DNA of 64,000 nucleotides from Methylotenera sp. (GTDB taxonomy: Bacteria > Pseudomonadota > Gammaproteobacteria > Burkholderiales > Methylophilaceae): NCBI GenBank assembly GCA_013141075.1, contig JABFRQ010000007.1, positions 1-64,000 on the forward strand, read 5' to 3'. The stretch's first letter is position 1; every line of letters starts with the position of its first letter. The notes beneath the pieces were generated by a model, which saw nothing but the letters and a program-made list of their open reading frames with translations, made no database searches and was not told the DNA's origin. The translations under genes and the position numbers were made by a program. Below are positions 24,786 to 33,103 of the stretch, piece after piece.

Positions 24786-24836
24786 TTAGCGCCCATATTA
24801 TTTTGAAAAAAACCTTCAAAATAATATGGGCGCTAA
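24786..24836. repeat. Perfect 22-bp inverted repeat between cstA and the CRISPR array
   Basis: Left arm 24786-24807 (TTAGCGCCCATATT...) is the exact reverse complement of right arm 24815-24836 (...AATATGGGCGCTAA), with a 7-base loop AAAAACC. No T-tract follows on either strand, so it is not a standard terminator. It may be a small mobile palindrome or a structured RNA. The rest of 24684-24867 holds nothing else I can name. Confidence 0.75.
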
Positions 24837-24867
24837 AGTAGCAATAAGTAAATATTGATGGTCATAG

Positions 24868-25027
24868 GTTATAGCCCATTCCGAAGGGTTATAATCTTCG
24901 GCGGTGGGTTTACACAAGTGTTTGTGTTATAGCCCCCAGCCCCATTCCGAAGGGTTATAATCGTAAACAAGACGGCCTTCCTTTAACTGTGGTTATAGCC
25001 CCCAGCCCCATTCCGAAGGGTTATAAT
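24868..25027 (+). CRISPR. Short type II-C CRISPR array: two full repeats, one damaged, two spacers
   Basis: The 36-bp repeat begins GTTATAGCCCCCAG and ends GAAGGGTTATAAT. Complete copies lie at 24926-24961 and 24992-25027. Copy 24868-24895 lacks eight internal bases and is 28 bp. The two spacers, 24896-24925 and 24962-24991, are each 30 bp, the usual type II length. As in Neisseria II-C arrays each repeat ends in a -10-like box (TATAAT), so each spacer may have its own promoter reading to the right, towards cas2. Confidence 0.93.
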
Positions 25028-25039
25028 TGCGTAATGGAT

Positions 25040-25077
25040 AACCCGTTGAATTTTAAAAAAATCAACGGGTTTTTCTT
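25040..25077 (+). terminator. Rho-independent terminator after the CRISPR array
   Basis: Perfect 10-bp stem AACCCGTTGA (25040-25049) and TCAACGGGTT (25062-25071), then TTTCTTT on the plus strand only. It would stop transcripts coming from the array before they reach the 3' end of cas2, which supports rightward array transcription. Confidence 0.85.
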
Positions 25078-25093
25078 TGTGAATTTCACCCAT

Positions 25094-25423
25094 TTATAGC
25101 AGAATAAGCTGCTGAGAAGTCACTTTTTTTTCGTGTTGGGTAGGGGCTCCTATCCAGTGTTGCATACGCCCAAACTGTTTATCGGTCAAACAAAGTGTAC
25201 GAATACTGCCTTCTGGTGGTAAATTTTGCTCTATGCGTACTAAATGTTTTTGTGATTGATCCATGCCGTTGCACAGTCGGCTATAAACTGAAAACTGCAA
25301 CATGTCGTAGCCGTCGCGTAATAAAAATGCATGAAAACGCGTGTAATGGCGGCGCGCCACTTTGGTGGTAACTGGTAAATCAAAAAACAACACAATGCGC
25401 ATAAATTGTTGCCCGTTTTTCAT
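25094..25423 (-). CDS. cas2: CRISPR-associated endoribonuclease/integration subunit Cas2
   Basis: A 109-aa type II-C Cas2: FMRIVLFFDLPVTTKVARRH with the conserved aspartate at the end of strand 1, FLLRDGYDMLQFSVYSRLCN, and NLPPEGSIRTLCLTDKQFGR. Cas2 dimers bridge two Cas1 dimers to integrate new spacers. It sits 66 bp from the array but is cut off from cas1 by the prophage. The upstream TTGAGGCTCC element provides its ribosome binding site; the operon promoter is now 36 kb away. Confidence 0.95.
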   Translation of the reverse strand: MKNGQQFMRIVLFFDLPVTTKVARRHYTRFHAFLLRDGYDMLQFSVYSRLCNGMDQSQKHLVRIEQNLPPEGSIRTLCLTDKQFGRMQHWIGAPTQHEKKVTSQQLILL

Positions 25424-25436
25424 TTTGGAGCCTCAA

Positions 25437-25501
25437 GTTACCCGTCATTCCGTGCTTGACACGGAATCTAGTGACTTAACGCCACTGGATACCGACTTCT
25501 G
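25437..25501 (+). repeat. REP-like palindromic element, left part (interrupted by the prophage)
   Basis: Three stem-loops are packed together: ATTCCGTG/CACGGAAT, AGTG/CACT and the first half of a third, ACCGAC. The missing half, GTCGGT, is found at 61864 on the other side of the prophage. It belongs to the common GTCATTCCG type of intergenic palindromes in proteobacteria. Confidence 0.75.
25497..25501. repeat. Target-site duplication, left copy (TTCTG)
   Basis: Paired with 61859-61863; 5 bp is the duplication length of Mu transposition. Confidence 0.8.
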
Positions 25502-25512
25502 AGTAAAGCGCG

Positions 25513-25585
25513 TTTGAATTTCGGATGATTTAGGTTTGAATTTCGGATGATAATAAACACCTGAAAAGCATTGAATTTAGGATGA
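25513..25585 (+). promoter_or_regulatory. Putative transposase-binding sites at the attR-like end
   Basis: Three copies of TTTGAATTTCGGATGA or a one- to two-base variant: 25513-25528, 25535-25550 and 25570-25585 (ATTGAATTTAGGATGA). The first two are 22 bp apart, the spacing of Mu R1-R2. Inverted copies are present at the other prophage end. The remaining bases to the Dam stop (25586-25664) contain nothing else obvious. Confidence 0.75.
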
Positions 25586-25664
25586 CAATAAATATGTAAT
25601 TTAAACACTATTTATAGCATGATTAAAGCCACTTCAAAGTGGCTTTAATTTTATCTAAGTATCA

Positions 25665-26468
25665 TCACTCTAGTTTGTAGTTTGCTATGAGTAGTTCGGT
25701 GACTTGTTTGCCTTTGTTCATGCTGATGCTGTAGTTTGTTTTTACTTCTTTAAATTCATAGCCTTTGAATAGTTCTTTAATCTGTGGCACGTTGTTGATG
25801 CTGATTAGCCATTTGCCTTGGCAGTCTTTTAGTAGGTCTCTTAGGTGTTCAAAGTCGGCTTTGGTGAATAGGTTTTTGCCGTAGTCGTTTTCGCAGTTCC
25901 AATAGGGTGGGTCTATATAAAAGAATACGTCTTTGCCATCGTAGCGTTTTATCAGCTCGTGGTAGGGTAGGTTTTCTATGTTGACTTGGCTTAGGCGTAG
26001 GTGGGCTTCTGATAAATCCTCTTCTAGCCGTAGTAGGTTTAAGCGCGGTTTTGTGCTGTTGGATACTCCATAGCTTTGGCTAACTATTTTAGCGCCAAAG
26101 GCATTTTTTACTAGGTAGTAGAAGCGTGCTGCGCGTTGTATATCCGTAAGTGTACTTTCATCTATGCGCTGTAGCCTTGCAAATTCTTCGCGGCTCACTA
26201 GTGACCATTTGAAGTAGCGCACAAACTCTTCTAAGTGATTTTGTATGACTCTGTAAAGTGTGATTAAGTCGCCGTTGATGTCGTTGATGACTTCTACCTT
26301 ACTGGCGTCTTTACGAAAGAGTACCCACGCAGCACCTGCAAATACCTCTACGTAACATGTATGTTTGGGTATTAGAGGGATGATGGTGCTGGTGAGTTTG
26401 GATTTACCACCGACCCATGCCAGTGGTGATTTACGTTGGGTTGTTAATGAGCGGTTTTGATTCGCCAT
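25665..26468 (-). CDS. DNA adenine methyltransferase (Dam/D12 class), in place of Mu mom
   Basis: A 267-aa N6-adenine methyltransferase: motif SPLAWVGGKSKL (residues 14-25), SAM-binding FAGAAWVLF (43-51) and the catalytic DPPY at 186-189. It probably protects phage DNA from host restriction, the job of Mom in Mu. ATG 26468 has AGGAGT at the right distance. The frame is also open upstream to 26510, where it overlaps com by a few codons, so expression is likely coupled to Com. The target sequence cannot be read from here. Confidence 0.93.
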   Translation of the reverse strand: MANQNRSLTTQRKSPLAWVGGKSKLTSTIIPLIPKHTCYVEVFAGAAWVLFRKDASKVEVINDINGDLITLYRVIQNHLEEFVRYFKWSLVSREEFARLQRIDESTLTDIQRAARFYYLVKNAFGAKIVSQSYGVSNSTKPRLNLLRLEEDLSEAHLRLSQVNIENLPYHELIKRYDGKDVFFYIDPPYWNCENDYGKNLFTKADFEHLRDLLKDCQGKWLISINNVPQIKELFKGYEFKEVKTNYSISMNKGKQVTELLIANYKLE

Positions 26469-26496
26469 GATGACTCCTATATAGTTGTATAGGCGT

Positions 26497-26628
26497 TCAT
26501 GACGCTCCATATTGATTTATTAACCCACAGCGTGGGCATTTGATACCTAGATTTACTACAATGCCTTCAGCTAACTTTTTATTGCATTTACTACATCTAA
26601 ATTCTGTGTTGCTCTTTCTATATGTCAT
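26497..26628 (-). CDS. com: Com-like zinc-finger translational regulator (43 aa)
   Basis: The frame reads FRCSKCNKKLAEGIVVNLGI followed by KCPRCG: two CxxC knuckles with the spacing and flanking residues of Mu Com, which binds the mom mRNA and opens its ribosome binding site. It ends 28 bases upstream of the Dam ATG and overlaps the longer Dam frame. AGGTGA precedes its ATG at 26628. The position next to the modification gene at the attR-like end is that of com-mom in Mu. Region 26629-26758 upstream holds a CCCACGTGGG palindrome and no other gene. Confidence 0.85.
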   Translation of the reverse strand: MTYRKSNTEFRCSKCNKKLAEGIVVNLGIKCPRCGLINQYGAS

Positions 26629-26758
26629 ACGGGTCACCTATAATGACGCTGCCCACGTGGGTGGCAGGGTCTTGGTTAATCCGTACTACTGTTACGGTGA
26701 GATGGGTGGTTTTAATCCTGCTAGATTAAGGCCACTCGCCCTGTTTTTTAATTTGTGA

Positions 26759-27040
26759 TTAAACTAGGCTGGCACGCAATACTACAATCTGCGCATCAAT
26801 GCCTGCGAGCCAGCCATTATCTACGCCTAGCAGGGCTTCACGTAGGCGGCGCTGAGTGATGCTGGCTTCTAGTGTTTGAATTTCAGCCATCGTGATGGCT
26901 AGTGCTGTAGGTGGCACAATGATTGATAATGCATCAACCTCTGCCTGTGTCATTAACACTTTATTTAAAATTAAATGGTCTTGCGAATTATCAGCTGCAT
27001 AGGCAAAAACATGGTTGTTTGCATCTTTGTAATATTTCAT
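26759..27040 (-). CDS. Putative tail fibre assembly protein (93 aa)
   Basis: Small protein directly downstream of the fibre gene. MKYYKDANNHVFAYAADNSQ at the start is typical of phage tail-fibre chaperone-type proteins, with a helical C-terminus (LEASITQRRLREALLGVDNG). The position matches Mu gene U. Assignment rests mostly on context. Confidence 0.65.
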   Translation of the reverse strand: MKYYKDANNHVFAYAADNSQDHLILNKVLMTQAEVDALSIIVPPTALAITMAEIQTLEASITQRRLREALLGVDNGWLAGIDAQIVVLRASLV

Positions 27041-27058
27041 TTTATTGTCCTTATTTAG

Positions 27059-28261
27059 TTATCTAAACTCATGCCAAGCAATAATCGCACCGTTGCTAGA
27101 ACTGGCAGAGTACACAGCGCCATTAGGAATTATTATTGAGCCTGCAACTGGCCCATCATTTGAGTTGATACTCGACCATGCAATAACGATAGATAAACCA
27201 TCTACAATTACTATTAACTCACCATTAGCGATAATATTTCTATTTGCTAAAAGATTTAGAAAAATATTGCGCCCTGTAGAATTGGTATAATTAACATTTT
27301 CTAACCTAGTTGCAGTCATATTTTGCCAAGCTTGCGCGCCTACTACACCACCACTAAAATTAGCTGTGCCGCTCGTCACCAACCATTTACGATTAGCAAT
27401 TGCTGGGTTAGATATTGCTTCACCAGCTGCAATAACAAAGGTTTCACCTGGCAATAGAGTAATTACTGTGCTGTTGTTCACATTATCAAAACTATCAACA
27501 CCATCGCCAAGACTATCACATCTAACAACCGCATTAAACGTTTGGCTGTTATTTTTAAAATAATATCTTGCGCCAGTGGGTAAGAATTCTCGTAATGGTA
27601 ATTCAAGATTTATAAGCCCAATTTGGTCGTTGATGATAATTAACTTATTGGCCTCTTGTGCTGAGAGTGTAGTGCTAGTGCTGATATTGACTACACCTGA
27701 AAATTTTGGGCTTTCATTTGCTTTTTCTACAATTAGCCAGGTGGCTAAAACGCCTTCTACAACAATTTCGCCAGCAGCAATTAACAATGTTTGTGATGGC
27801 TGAATAGTAATTACGTTAGCTAAGCTTACACCGTCAAATACGTCGGTGCCATTAGCTACCAATTCTATTGATGAAGTGGCCGACATATTTTTAAACGCAA
27901 ATACTGAGCCTATTGGGCAAAGCGCAATTGATGGTAAATTTACATCTGTTGCTACTGTGCCGTTAAACACAATTAACCTATTTAAATCAGCAGGGGTTAG
28001 TGTGGTTGGCGTGCTGATAACTAATACATCACGGTAGGCGGGGCTGTTATTTTGAGTTAAAAAAAGCTGGTTAATCGCTTGTATTAGCTGAGTATTATCA
28101 GGCTTATTTAAAGCTGAGCCTGCTTGTATAATTACATTGGCAAGCTCTTCTTGCACTGCATTCATCCAATCTGCTGTTACCTCAGTAGGTGGGCGATTTA
28201 TGGCAGCATCCTCATTTACAAAGTTGCCATTTAGGTTTCCTGCTCCGTCAATTTTATGCAT
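27059..28261 (-). CDS. Tail fibre protein (400 aa)
   Basis: The N-terminal module HKIDGAGNLNGNFVNEDAAI ... TEVTADWMNAVQEELANVII is the tail-attachment domain found in many Mu-like and P2-like fibres. Two related repeats follow (around VFDGVSLANVITIQPSQTLL and SFDNVNNSTVITLLPGETFV), then a distal receptor-binding part. It recognises the host surface. The start ATG overlaps the stop of the gp48-like gene by eight bases. Confidence 0.85.
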   Translation of the reverse strand: MHKIDGAGNLNGNFVNEDAAINRPPTEVTADWMNAVQEELANVIIQAGSALNKPDNTQLIQAINQLFLTQNNSPAYRDVLVISTPTTLTPADLNRLIVFNGTVATDVNLPSIALCPIGSVFAFKNMSATSSIELVANGTDVFDGVSLANVITIQPSQTLLIAAGEIVVEGVLATWLIVEKANESPKFSGVVNISTSTTLSAQEANKLIIINDQIGLINLELPLREFLPTGARYYFKNNSQTFNAVVRCDSLGDGVDSFDNVNNSTVITLLPGETFVIAAGEAISNPAIANRKWLVTSGTANFSGGVVGAQAWQNMTATRLENVNYTNSTGRNIFLNLLANRNIIANGELIVIVDGLSIVIAWSSINSNDGPVAGSIIIPNGAVYSASSSNGAIIAWHEFR

Positions 28262-28853
28262 AATTTACACCGCCTCCAGCGCCTGTTATATCTTCAAACC
28301 ATAAAAAAACATGCGCTTGCTTAAAGGCATTGAGCGCGTTAAAAAGTATTTGTGGGTTCACTACCGATTGATAATAGCGCACACGCATAATATAGCGGCT
28401 GCGGTGACCCCAAAGCTGCTCACCCACTTTACTGCCTATTTTGAATGGGCCAATTAAGTGATCAACCTGCACTAGTGGTACGTCAAATGTAGTATTTGGT
28501 GCATTGATACTCCAAAGCCGTTGGCTAACTTTTGAGCCAATTGCAAACATTTTTCTTGGTAAGGCTTCAGTAATACCAATTAAGGCATCATTGGCTACTT
28601 GGCGATAATCTGCTAGTGTCCAGCTTGAATTTGCAGGGTAATGAATCGTAACAGCATAGTTAATGACCAGCTGAATATTGGCATCAATACGGGCAAACTC
28701 TTGGGCTTGCGCTAGTAAAAATGCATCACCAAAGCCGCCTATAGGCCATTGCCATGCAGCGCCTGGCGGCAGTAAGTTTTTAAGACTATCTGCAAAGTTG
28801 CGAGCTGAATATTGGGTGAGATTAAGCATTTTAATTATTGCTGTTGTATCCAT
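28254..28853 (-). CDS. Mu gp48-like (YmfQ/DUF2313) tail protein
   Basis: A 199-aa baseplate-associated protein with SLKNLLPPGAAWQWPIGGFG at the N-terminus, the signature of this family, and KVGEQLWGHRSRYIMRVRYY later. It connects the baseplate wedge and the fibre. It overlaps the baseplate J gene by 19 bases. Confidence 0.88.
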   Translation of the reverse strand: MDTTAIIKMLNLTQYSARNFADSLKNLLPPGAAWQWPIGGFGDAFLLAQAQEFARIDANIQLVINYAVTIHYPANSSWTLADYRQVANDALIGITEALPRKMFAIGSKVSQRLWSINAPNTTFDVPLVQVDHLIGPFKIGSKVGEQLWGHRSRYIMRVRYYQSVVNPQILFNALNAFKQAHVFLWFEDITGAGGGVNYA

Positions 28854-29890
28854 GTAACACCCGCCAATACAAATACCTCACCCGCGCCGATGTTAATATC
28901 AGCTAGCGGCGCTATGCGTGTGTATTGAGTAGTCACCGTGGCAATAGCAGCATCTAACTCGGCCATGGCCACAATGGCATTTTCGCTAGTTTCAGCCAAA
29001 ATAGTGGTATTGATTGCACTAATAATTGCGGCTCTATTAGCAGCAGTATCAAAGCCTGGCAGCAAGTAAATACTAGGTTGAATATTATGTACAAGTGGCG
29101 CTACTACACGCCAATCTGCGGTTGCTGGTGCTAAATCTGCAAATATGGCTTGTATCTCCGTAATAACAGCTGCTGTTGGCAAGCGGTTAGCTAAGCCATT
29201 ACAAATAGGCCGTACAACTACTGTACCTAAGCCCAACGCATGTGGCTGCACCAAAGCGGTAGTTACGCTTGGGTGCGCACGCTTTGCCCATGCTCGGTAA
29301 TCATCTGGTTTACCTGAGCGTGTGCCTCGGCTTACAATTACTTGCCATTCATCGACTACACGCACACGCCAAGCATCTAAGCTTTCAATTTCTGCGCCGC
29401 CTGTTAGGCCTGCAGTATCTACCGTAAAAGTACTATCAACGCCTGCAATAGGGTCAATAAGTGTTAAGGTTTGGCCTGCAATTAAGTTGCTATTGATACC
29501 AGCTATAGTACAGCGGAGTGAAATAGCATTGCTGCCAGCGCCTAAAGTAACAGCGTTAATCACTTTATAATCTAAGCCATTATCACCACGTAATAAGGTA
29601 TCTGCCAGCACTACAGCCCCAATATTGCCAGTTGCTAAGGCAATGCCGCTGGCAGTTGTTGCAGCTAAGCGCTCTACAAAATAAAGGCTTGCCCAAACAT
29701 AAAGCATTTCGAGTTCACACGTTAATGGTGAGCATTGCGCACGAATCCAGTCTAAATAGCCATATTCACCATGAAACTCACGCGCATTAGCGGCAGCAAT
29801 AGGCTCACGCAATGCCGCTGGCATTGCAGATAAATCAGCCTCAATACGGGCTTTAATTTCTAGGTAACTGGGGCGTATGAAGTCTGGCAT
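28835..29890 (-). CDS. Baseplate J-like protein (Mu gp47)
   Basis: A 351-aa baseplate wedge protein. ATAASGIALATGNIGAVVLA, GGAEIESLDAWRVRVVDEWQ and SGKPDDYRAWAKRAHPSVTT are standard baseplate J segments. It is one of the wedge proteins around the hub. Start ATG 29890. Confidence 0.93.
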   Translation of the reverse strand: MPDFIRPSYLEIKARIEADLSAMPAALREPIAAANAREFHGEYGYLDWIRAQCSPLTCELEMLYVWASLYFVERLAATTASGIALATGNIGAVVLADTLLRGDNGLDYKVINAVTLGAGSNAISLRCTIAGINSNLIAGQTLTLIDPIAGVDSTFTVDTAGLTGGAEIESLDAWRVRVVDEWQVIVSRGTRSGKPDDYRAWAKRAHPSVTTALVQPHALGLGTVVVRPICNGLANRLPTAAVITEIQAIFADLAPATADWRVVAPLVHNIQPSIYLLPGFDTAANRAAIISAINTTILAETSENAIVAMAELDAAIATVTTQYTRIAPLADINIGAGEVFVLAGVTWIQQQ

Positions 29891-29959
29891 GGCTAGTTAT
29901 TTATTTAACTCGCCACCCAAGCCACCCGCTTTTGGCAGGTGGTTTTTAGAGTGTTGAGT

Positions 29960-30361
29960 TTATAATGAGGCTCTCATTGTGAACTTGATGCCATTATGCT
30001 TGCCTGCCACTTCTAAGGTAACGCTGGAAACATTTCGCGCTGAACTTACATCAGTCACTACAATGTCAGATAAAGCGGGCGACTTTGCCAATAATGCCTG
30101 TTTTACCATGTTAATAGCCTCTTGCCGCGCTGCGCTACTTAAGGCTTGGCGGCGTACATACCATAAGCCTGTGCCACGGGCTTCATCATGCCACCAGCCA
30201 CGTTTATCAAATGGGTCAGTCACGCGGTCTAGCGGTATTATTTGGTCAGTAAATAAAGTGGCATAGACCAGCGTGGCCACAGTAGCATTTTCATCTGGCA
30301 TTGCAGGGTCGGCAAAGGCAATATCAAACACGCTATTATCAATTTGTACAAGCTTTAACAT
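29960..30361 (-). CDS. Mu gp46-like baseplate protein (gpW/gp25 type)
   Basis: 133 aa; the motif RGWWHDEARGTGLWYVRRQA is diagnostic of the Mu gp46 family, a relative of T4 gp25. It starts the baseplate wedge. Confidence 0.9.
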   Translation of the reverse strand: MLKLVQIDNSVFDIAFADPAMPDENATVATLVYATLFTDQIIPLDRVTDPFDKRGWWHDEARGTGLWYVRRQALSSAARQEAINMVKQALLAKSPALSDIVVTDVSSARNVSSVTLEVAGKHNGIKFTMRASL

Positions 30362-30376
30362 GGGTTTAAATCCTTT

Positions 30377-30871
30377 TTAAATTTCAGGTGGATTATGAAT
30401 ATGATGAGGCCTAGGCTGGTCATCATCTTGCCAAGTTTCAACGCCTTGGCTATCCCATTTTTGCCCATGGCCATTAACATCAAACTGAAAGCTATTAGTT
30501 GCATGAATCTTAATATTTTTACCGCGTAGCTCAATATCAAGCGGGGTTTCAACTAATATACCCGTGCGTTTTAAATGCACTTTTTGGCCTTGGTCATCAT
30601 GCAGTGCTACTTCACCATCTAGTAGCTCAATATTGTATTGTTTGTCACCTGCTACTAAGCAAAAGCCACGGCTGCGGTCACCGCTTGGAAAAACAATATA
30701 AGCCTGGCAACCTGCATGTGGGCGATAGCTAAAACCATATGGCTCAATGCGGTCAACATTGGGTGGGGTTTCACTGTCGAGTAGCTTTACTTGAATTTTA
30801 TGAGTAGATACCCGCGCACCGCTGCCTTGTGCCACCATTAACTGCAGGCGATGCCATAGTTGGCTTATCAT
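30377..30871 (-). CDS. Mu gp45-like baseplate assembly/spike protein
   Basis: 164 aa; LWHRLQLMVAQGSGARVSTH, EPYGFSYRPHAGCQAYIVFP and ELLDGEVALHDDQGQKVHLK match the Mu gp45 (gpV-like) spike protein that punctures the outer membrane. Histidine-rich end RPHHIHNPPEI probably binds a metal at the tip. It overlaps the hub gene by four bases. Confidence 0.92.
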   Translation of the reverse strand: MISQLWHRLQLMVAQGSGARVSTHKIQVKLLDSETPPNVDRIEPYGFSYRPHAGCQAYIVFPSGDRSRGFCLVAGDKQYNIELLDGEVALHDDQGQKVHLKRTGILVETPLDIELRGKNIKIHATNSFQFDVNGHGQKWDSQGVETWQDDDQPRPHHIHNPPEI

Positions 30872-31938
30872 TTGGCTTTTGCCTTTCTAGCATGGGCTGC
30901 ACTGTGTTTTTTAGCGACTTTTTCTTCACCTAAATAGGCATTGCGGTGCATTAAGGTTAAATGGCTCACTGTGCCACCTTGTACATCTTGCTCATAGCTA
31001 CAGTCGCCAATTAAAAAGGTACTATCAATGCCTTCATTGGGTATTACCAAGCGCACCTGCGTATTGATACGCCAAGGCTCAAACTTACCAGCATCGGTAA
31101 TGTAACCCCAGCCAAAAAGGCTTAAGCTTATTGAGTGCGCACGTGCTAAGCGGCGTGAGCGCTCTAATTCTGCACGGCGCTGCAAGCCACCCAAGCCTTG
31201 GCCATGTTTATCAGCCACAATATGCATAGGCCGAAAATAGCCAATGCCAGCATCTTTTACTGCACCTTTGGCACTGCTATTTTTATCATAATCAAAGCTT
31301 TTAATCACATATTCGCTAAAGCGTAATTTATATTCGTCATTTACTTCATAGCTCTTAATATGCTCACCCATTACCAGTGTGGCCACTGGTGCAGCATTAC
31401 TAGGTTCAGTGAGTGTCAAACCGCCATCTGGCAAGCTATAAGCCAGCAAATTTGCTGCCCGTGCAGCATTCAATATAGCATTGGCAGGCTGCTCACACTG
31501 CATGGCAAAGTGCGGCACAATGGCGGTATCAACTGCAATATTTACAGGCACTTTAAATGTGCTACAAAGCTGCTTTACAATTTCACCCAGCTTAATGCCA
31601 CTGAGCGTTTTGCTATATTGGCAATCTACCAGCTCGCGGCCAAGTGAGCGCGCACTAAGTGAAATCGAGTGATTGTTCTCACTCACGCTGCGCTGCACAG
31701 CATCTGCCCGCACGGTGGTGACTAATACATTATTGATAAAGATTTCAGCTACAGTATTAGCACTAAAACCAATGGTATCACTGGCACTTTGTGAGGTTAA
31801 GCTTAGGCTCACCGATGCACATAAATCATCTACCGATTGCTTAATAGATACCTTTTGCCAAAAGCCAAAGCGCTGATTATCAAAGCGCACTTCAACTATG
31901 TTATCAAGGTCAGCAATTGTTTTAATCGCATTAAGCAT
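30868..31938 (-). CDS. Mu gp44-like baseplate hub protein (gpP/gpD type)
   Basis: About 356 aa, containing FGFWQKVSIKQSVDDLCASV and LVDCQYSKTLSGIKLGEIVK typical for the tail hub, the equivalent of T4 gp27. ATG 31938, overlapping the stop of the previous gene by 8 bp, is preferred to TTG 31950. Confidence 0.9.
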   Translation of the reverse strand: MLNAIKTIADLDNIVEVRFDNQRFGFWQKVSIKQSVDDLCASVSLSLTSQSASDTIGFSANTVAEIFINNVLVTTVRADAVQRSVSENNHSISLSARSLGRELVDCQYSKTLSGIKLGEIVKQLCSTFKVPVNIAVDTAIVPHFAMQCEQPANAILNAARAANLLAYSLPDGGLTLTEPSNAAPVATLVMGEHIKSYEVNDEYKLRFSEYVIKSFDYDKNSSAKGAVKDAGIGYFRPMHIVADKHGQGLGGLQRRAELERSRRLARAHSISLSLFGWGYITDAGKFEPWRINTQVRLVIPNEGIDSTFLIGDCSYEQDVQGGTVSHLTLMHRNAYLGEEKVAKKHSAAHARKAKAK

Positions 31939-33103
31939 AAATGCGGCCAACTACAAATAATGGGTGCTTAATGCCATTTTGTGCAATAAATACAGCTTCA
32001 TCAACGCCCATTTGGTGGGCAAGTAGTGTGCTAGGCAATGGGTTGACAATATCGCGCTGTATGGCTAAGTTTAAATCTTGGTCTAGCAATGCATCAATTA
32101 AAGCCATGCGGGCTGAAACTGCTGCTTGAAATACATTATCACTCATGGCTGGCAGCAATGAATCAATCGCTGTGAGTAAGCTATTTAGCACGCTATCACG
32201 GCTTTCAGCCGTATCATAATCTGCCAGTGCCATTTGGGCGGCGGCTACTACTAATAGCTGGCTACGTAGTGCGGCCTCGCGCTTGCTATTGGTTTTAAAC
32301 GGTGCAGCAGCTGTTACTGCCGTATTGGCAATAATAGTAATGAGGGGTGGGTTAATGGCTGTATTAGCTAAGCGTGTAACAGCGCGGCTACGTACAGCGC
32401 CAGTAATGGCATTGCCTGCAGTATCACCACCAAAGCCTAGCACATCAGCAAAGCTGACTAAAGCTGCTGCATATTGCCCTGGCACTTGCATGAGTACATT
32501 CACATCATTTTTAATGCCATATAGCACATTAAGTGCTTGGTTTGCCCAGTTAAGCGGCAAAGTTGTGAGTGAAATCACATTACGCAGCGCCTCTAAATTT
32601 AGGTTGGTATTGGTAATAAAGGCATTAAAGCCATCATTGCTCATGGGTACCAGGCTAAAGTCATCTAGCGCGGCTAGGCTAAGTTCATGCACGCGGCTGT
32701 AAGCTTTATCTACTGGGTCAATTTTAGGGCTGTAAGGTGCGTGGCCACCTGCAATAAACTCTACGCTAATAACGCAGTAGCCATTTTTATCGTTACTCTC
32801 GCTGCGGCTCCAATCTTGCGCACGCACCCATAATTCGCCAAGCCATGGGTGGGTTAGCCACGCGGCACCACTAATAGCAAGTTTTGCTAAAAATCCATTG
32901 GCTTCAAGGTCATAATTTTCACCAATAAAATAGGCACTGATATGCCAGCTCTTGGCCTTTAAGCCAAAGTCTTCAACTTCAGGCTGATCAGCATGTGGGT
33001 ATTCATGCACAACCAGCTTACGGCCACTTTTAGCATCATGGCTTTCAGTTAAAAAATCAAAGCCACGAAATGAGGCTTTGGTAAGGCGGTCACGATAGCT
33101 CAT
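31931..33103 (-). CDS. Mu gp43-like DNA circularisation/tail protein N
   Basis: 390 aa; the N-terminal FRGFDFLTESHDAKSGRKLV and LKAKSWHISAYFIGENYDLE are the 'DNA circulation N-terminal' domain. This is a structural tail protein despite its family name. It sits directly after the tape measure gene, with start and stop codons adjoining. Confidence 0.9.
   Translation of the reverse strand: MSYRDRLTKASFRGFDFLTESHDAKSGRKLVVHEYPHADQPEVEDFGLKAKSWHISAYFIGENYDLEANGFLAKLAISGAAWLTHPWLGELWVRAQDWSRSESNDKNGYCVISVEFIAGGHAPYSPKIDPVDKAYSRVHELSLAALDDFSLVPMSNDGFNAFITNTNLNLEALRNVISLTTLPLNWANQALNVLYGIKNDVNVLMQVPGQYAAALVSFADVLGFGGDTAGNAITGAVRSRAVTRLANTAINPPLITIIANTAVTAAAPFKTNSKREAALRSQLLVVAAAQMALADYDTAESRDSVLNSLLTAIDSLLPAMSDNVFQAAVSARMALIDALLDQDLNLAIQRDIVNPLPSTLLAHQMGVDEAVFIAQNGIKHPLFVVGRIYA

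Noticed and set aside
24786-24836. Hairpin as terminator of cstA or of the array
   Set aside because: No T-run on either strand, and it lies upstream of the cstA start, not behind a gene end.
24896-24991. Self-targeting of the prophage by the two spacers
   Set aside because: By eye I found no match to either spacer in the prophage or elsewhere in the window; a computed search would be needed to be certain.
24684-25093. tracrRNA near the CRISPR array
   Set aside because: I looked for sequence complementary to the repeat (for example ATTATAACCCTTCGG) here and in 25424-25664 and 61647-61942 and found none outside the array itself.
30355-30552. Hydrophobic 65-aa frame inside the gp45-like gene, and other frames opposite tail genes (33695, 36239, 42879)
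   Set aside because: They overlap well-supported tail or head genes and show no ribosome binding site or recognisable motif.
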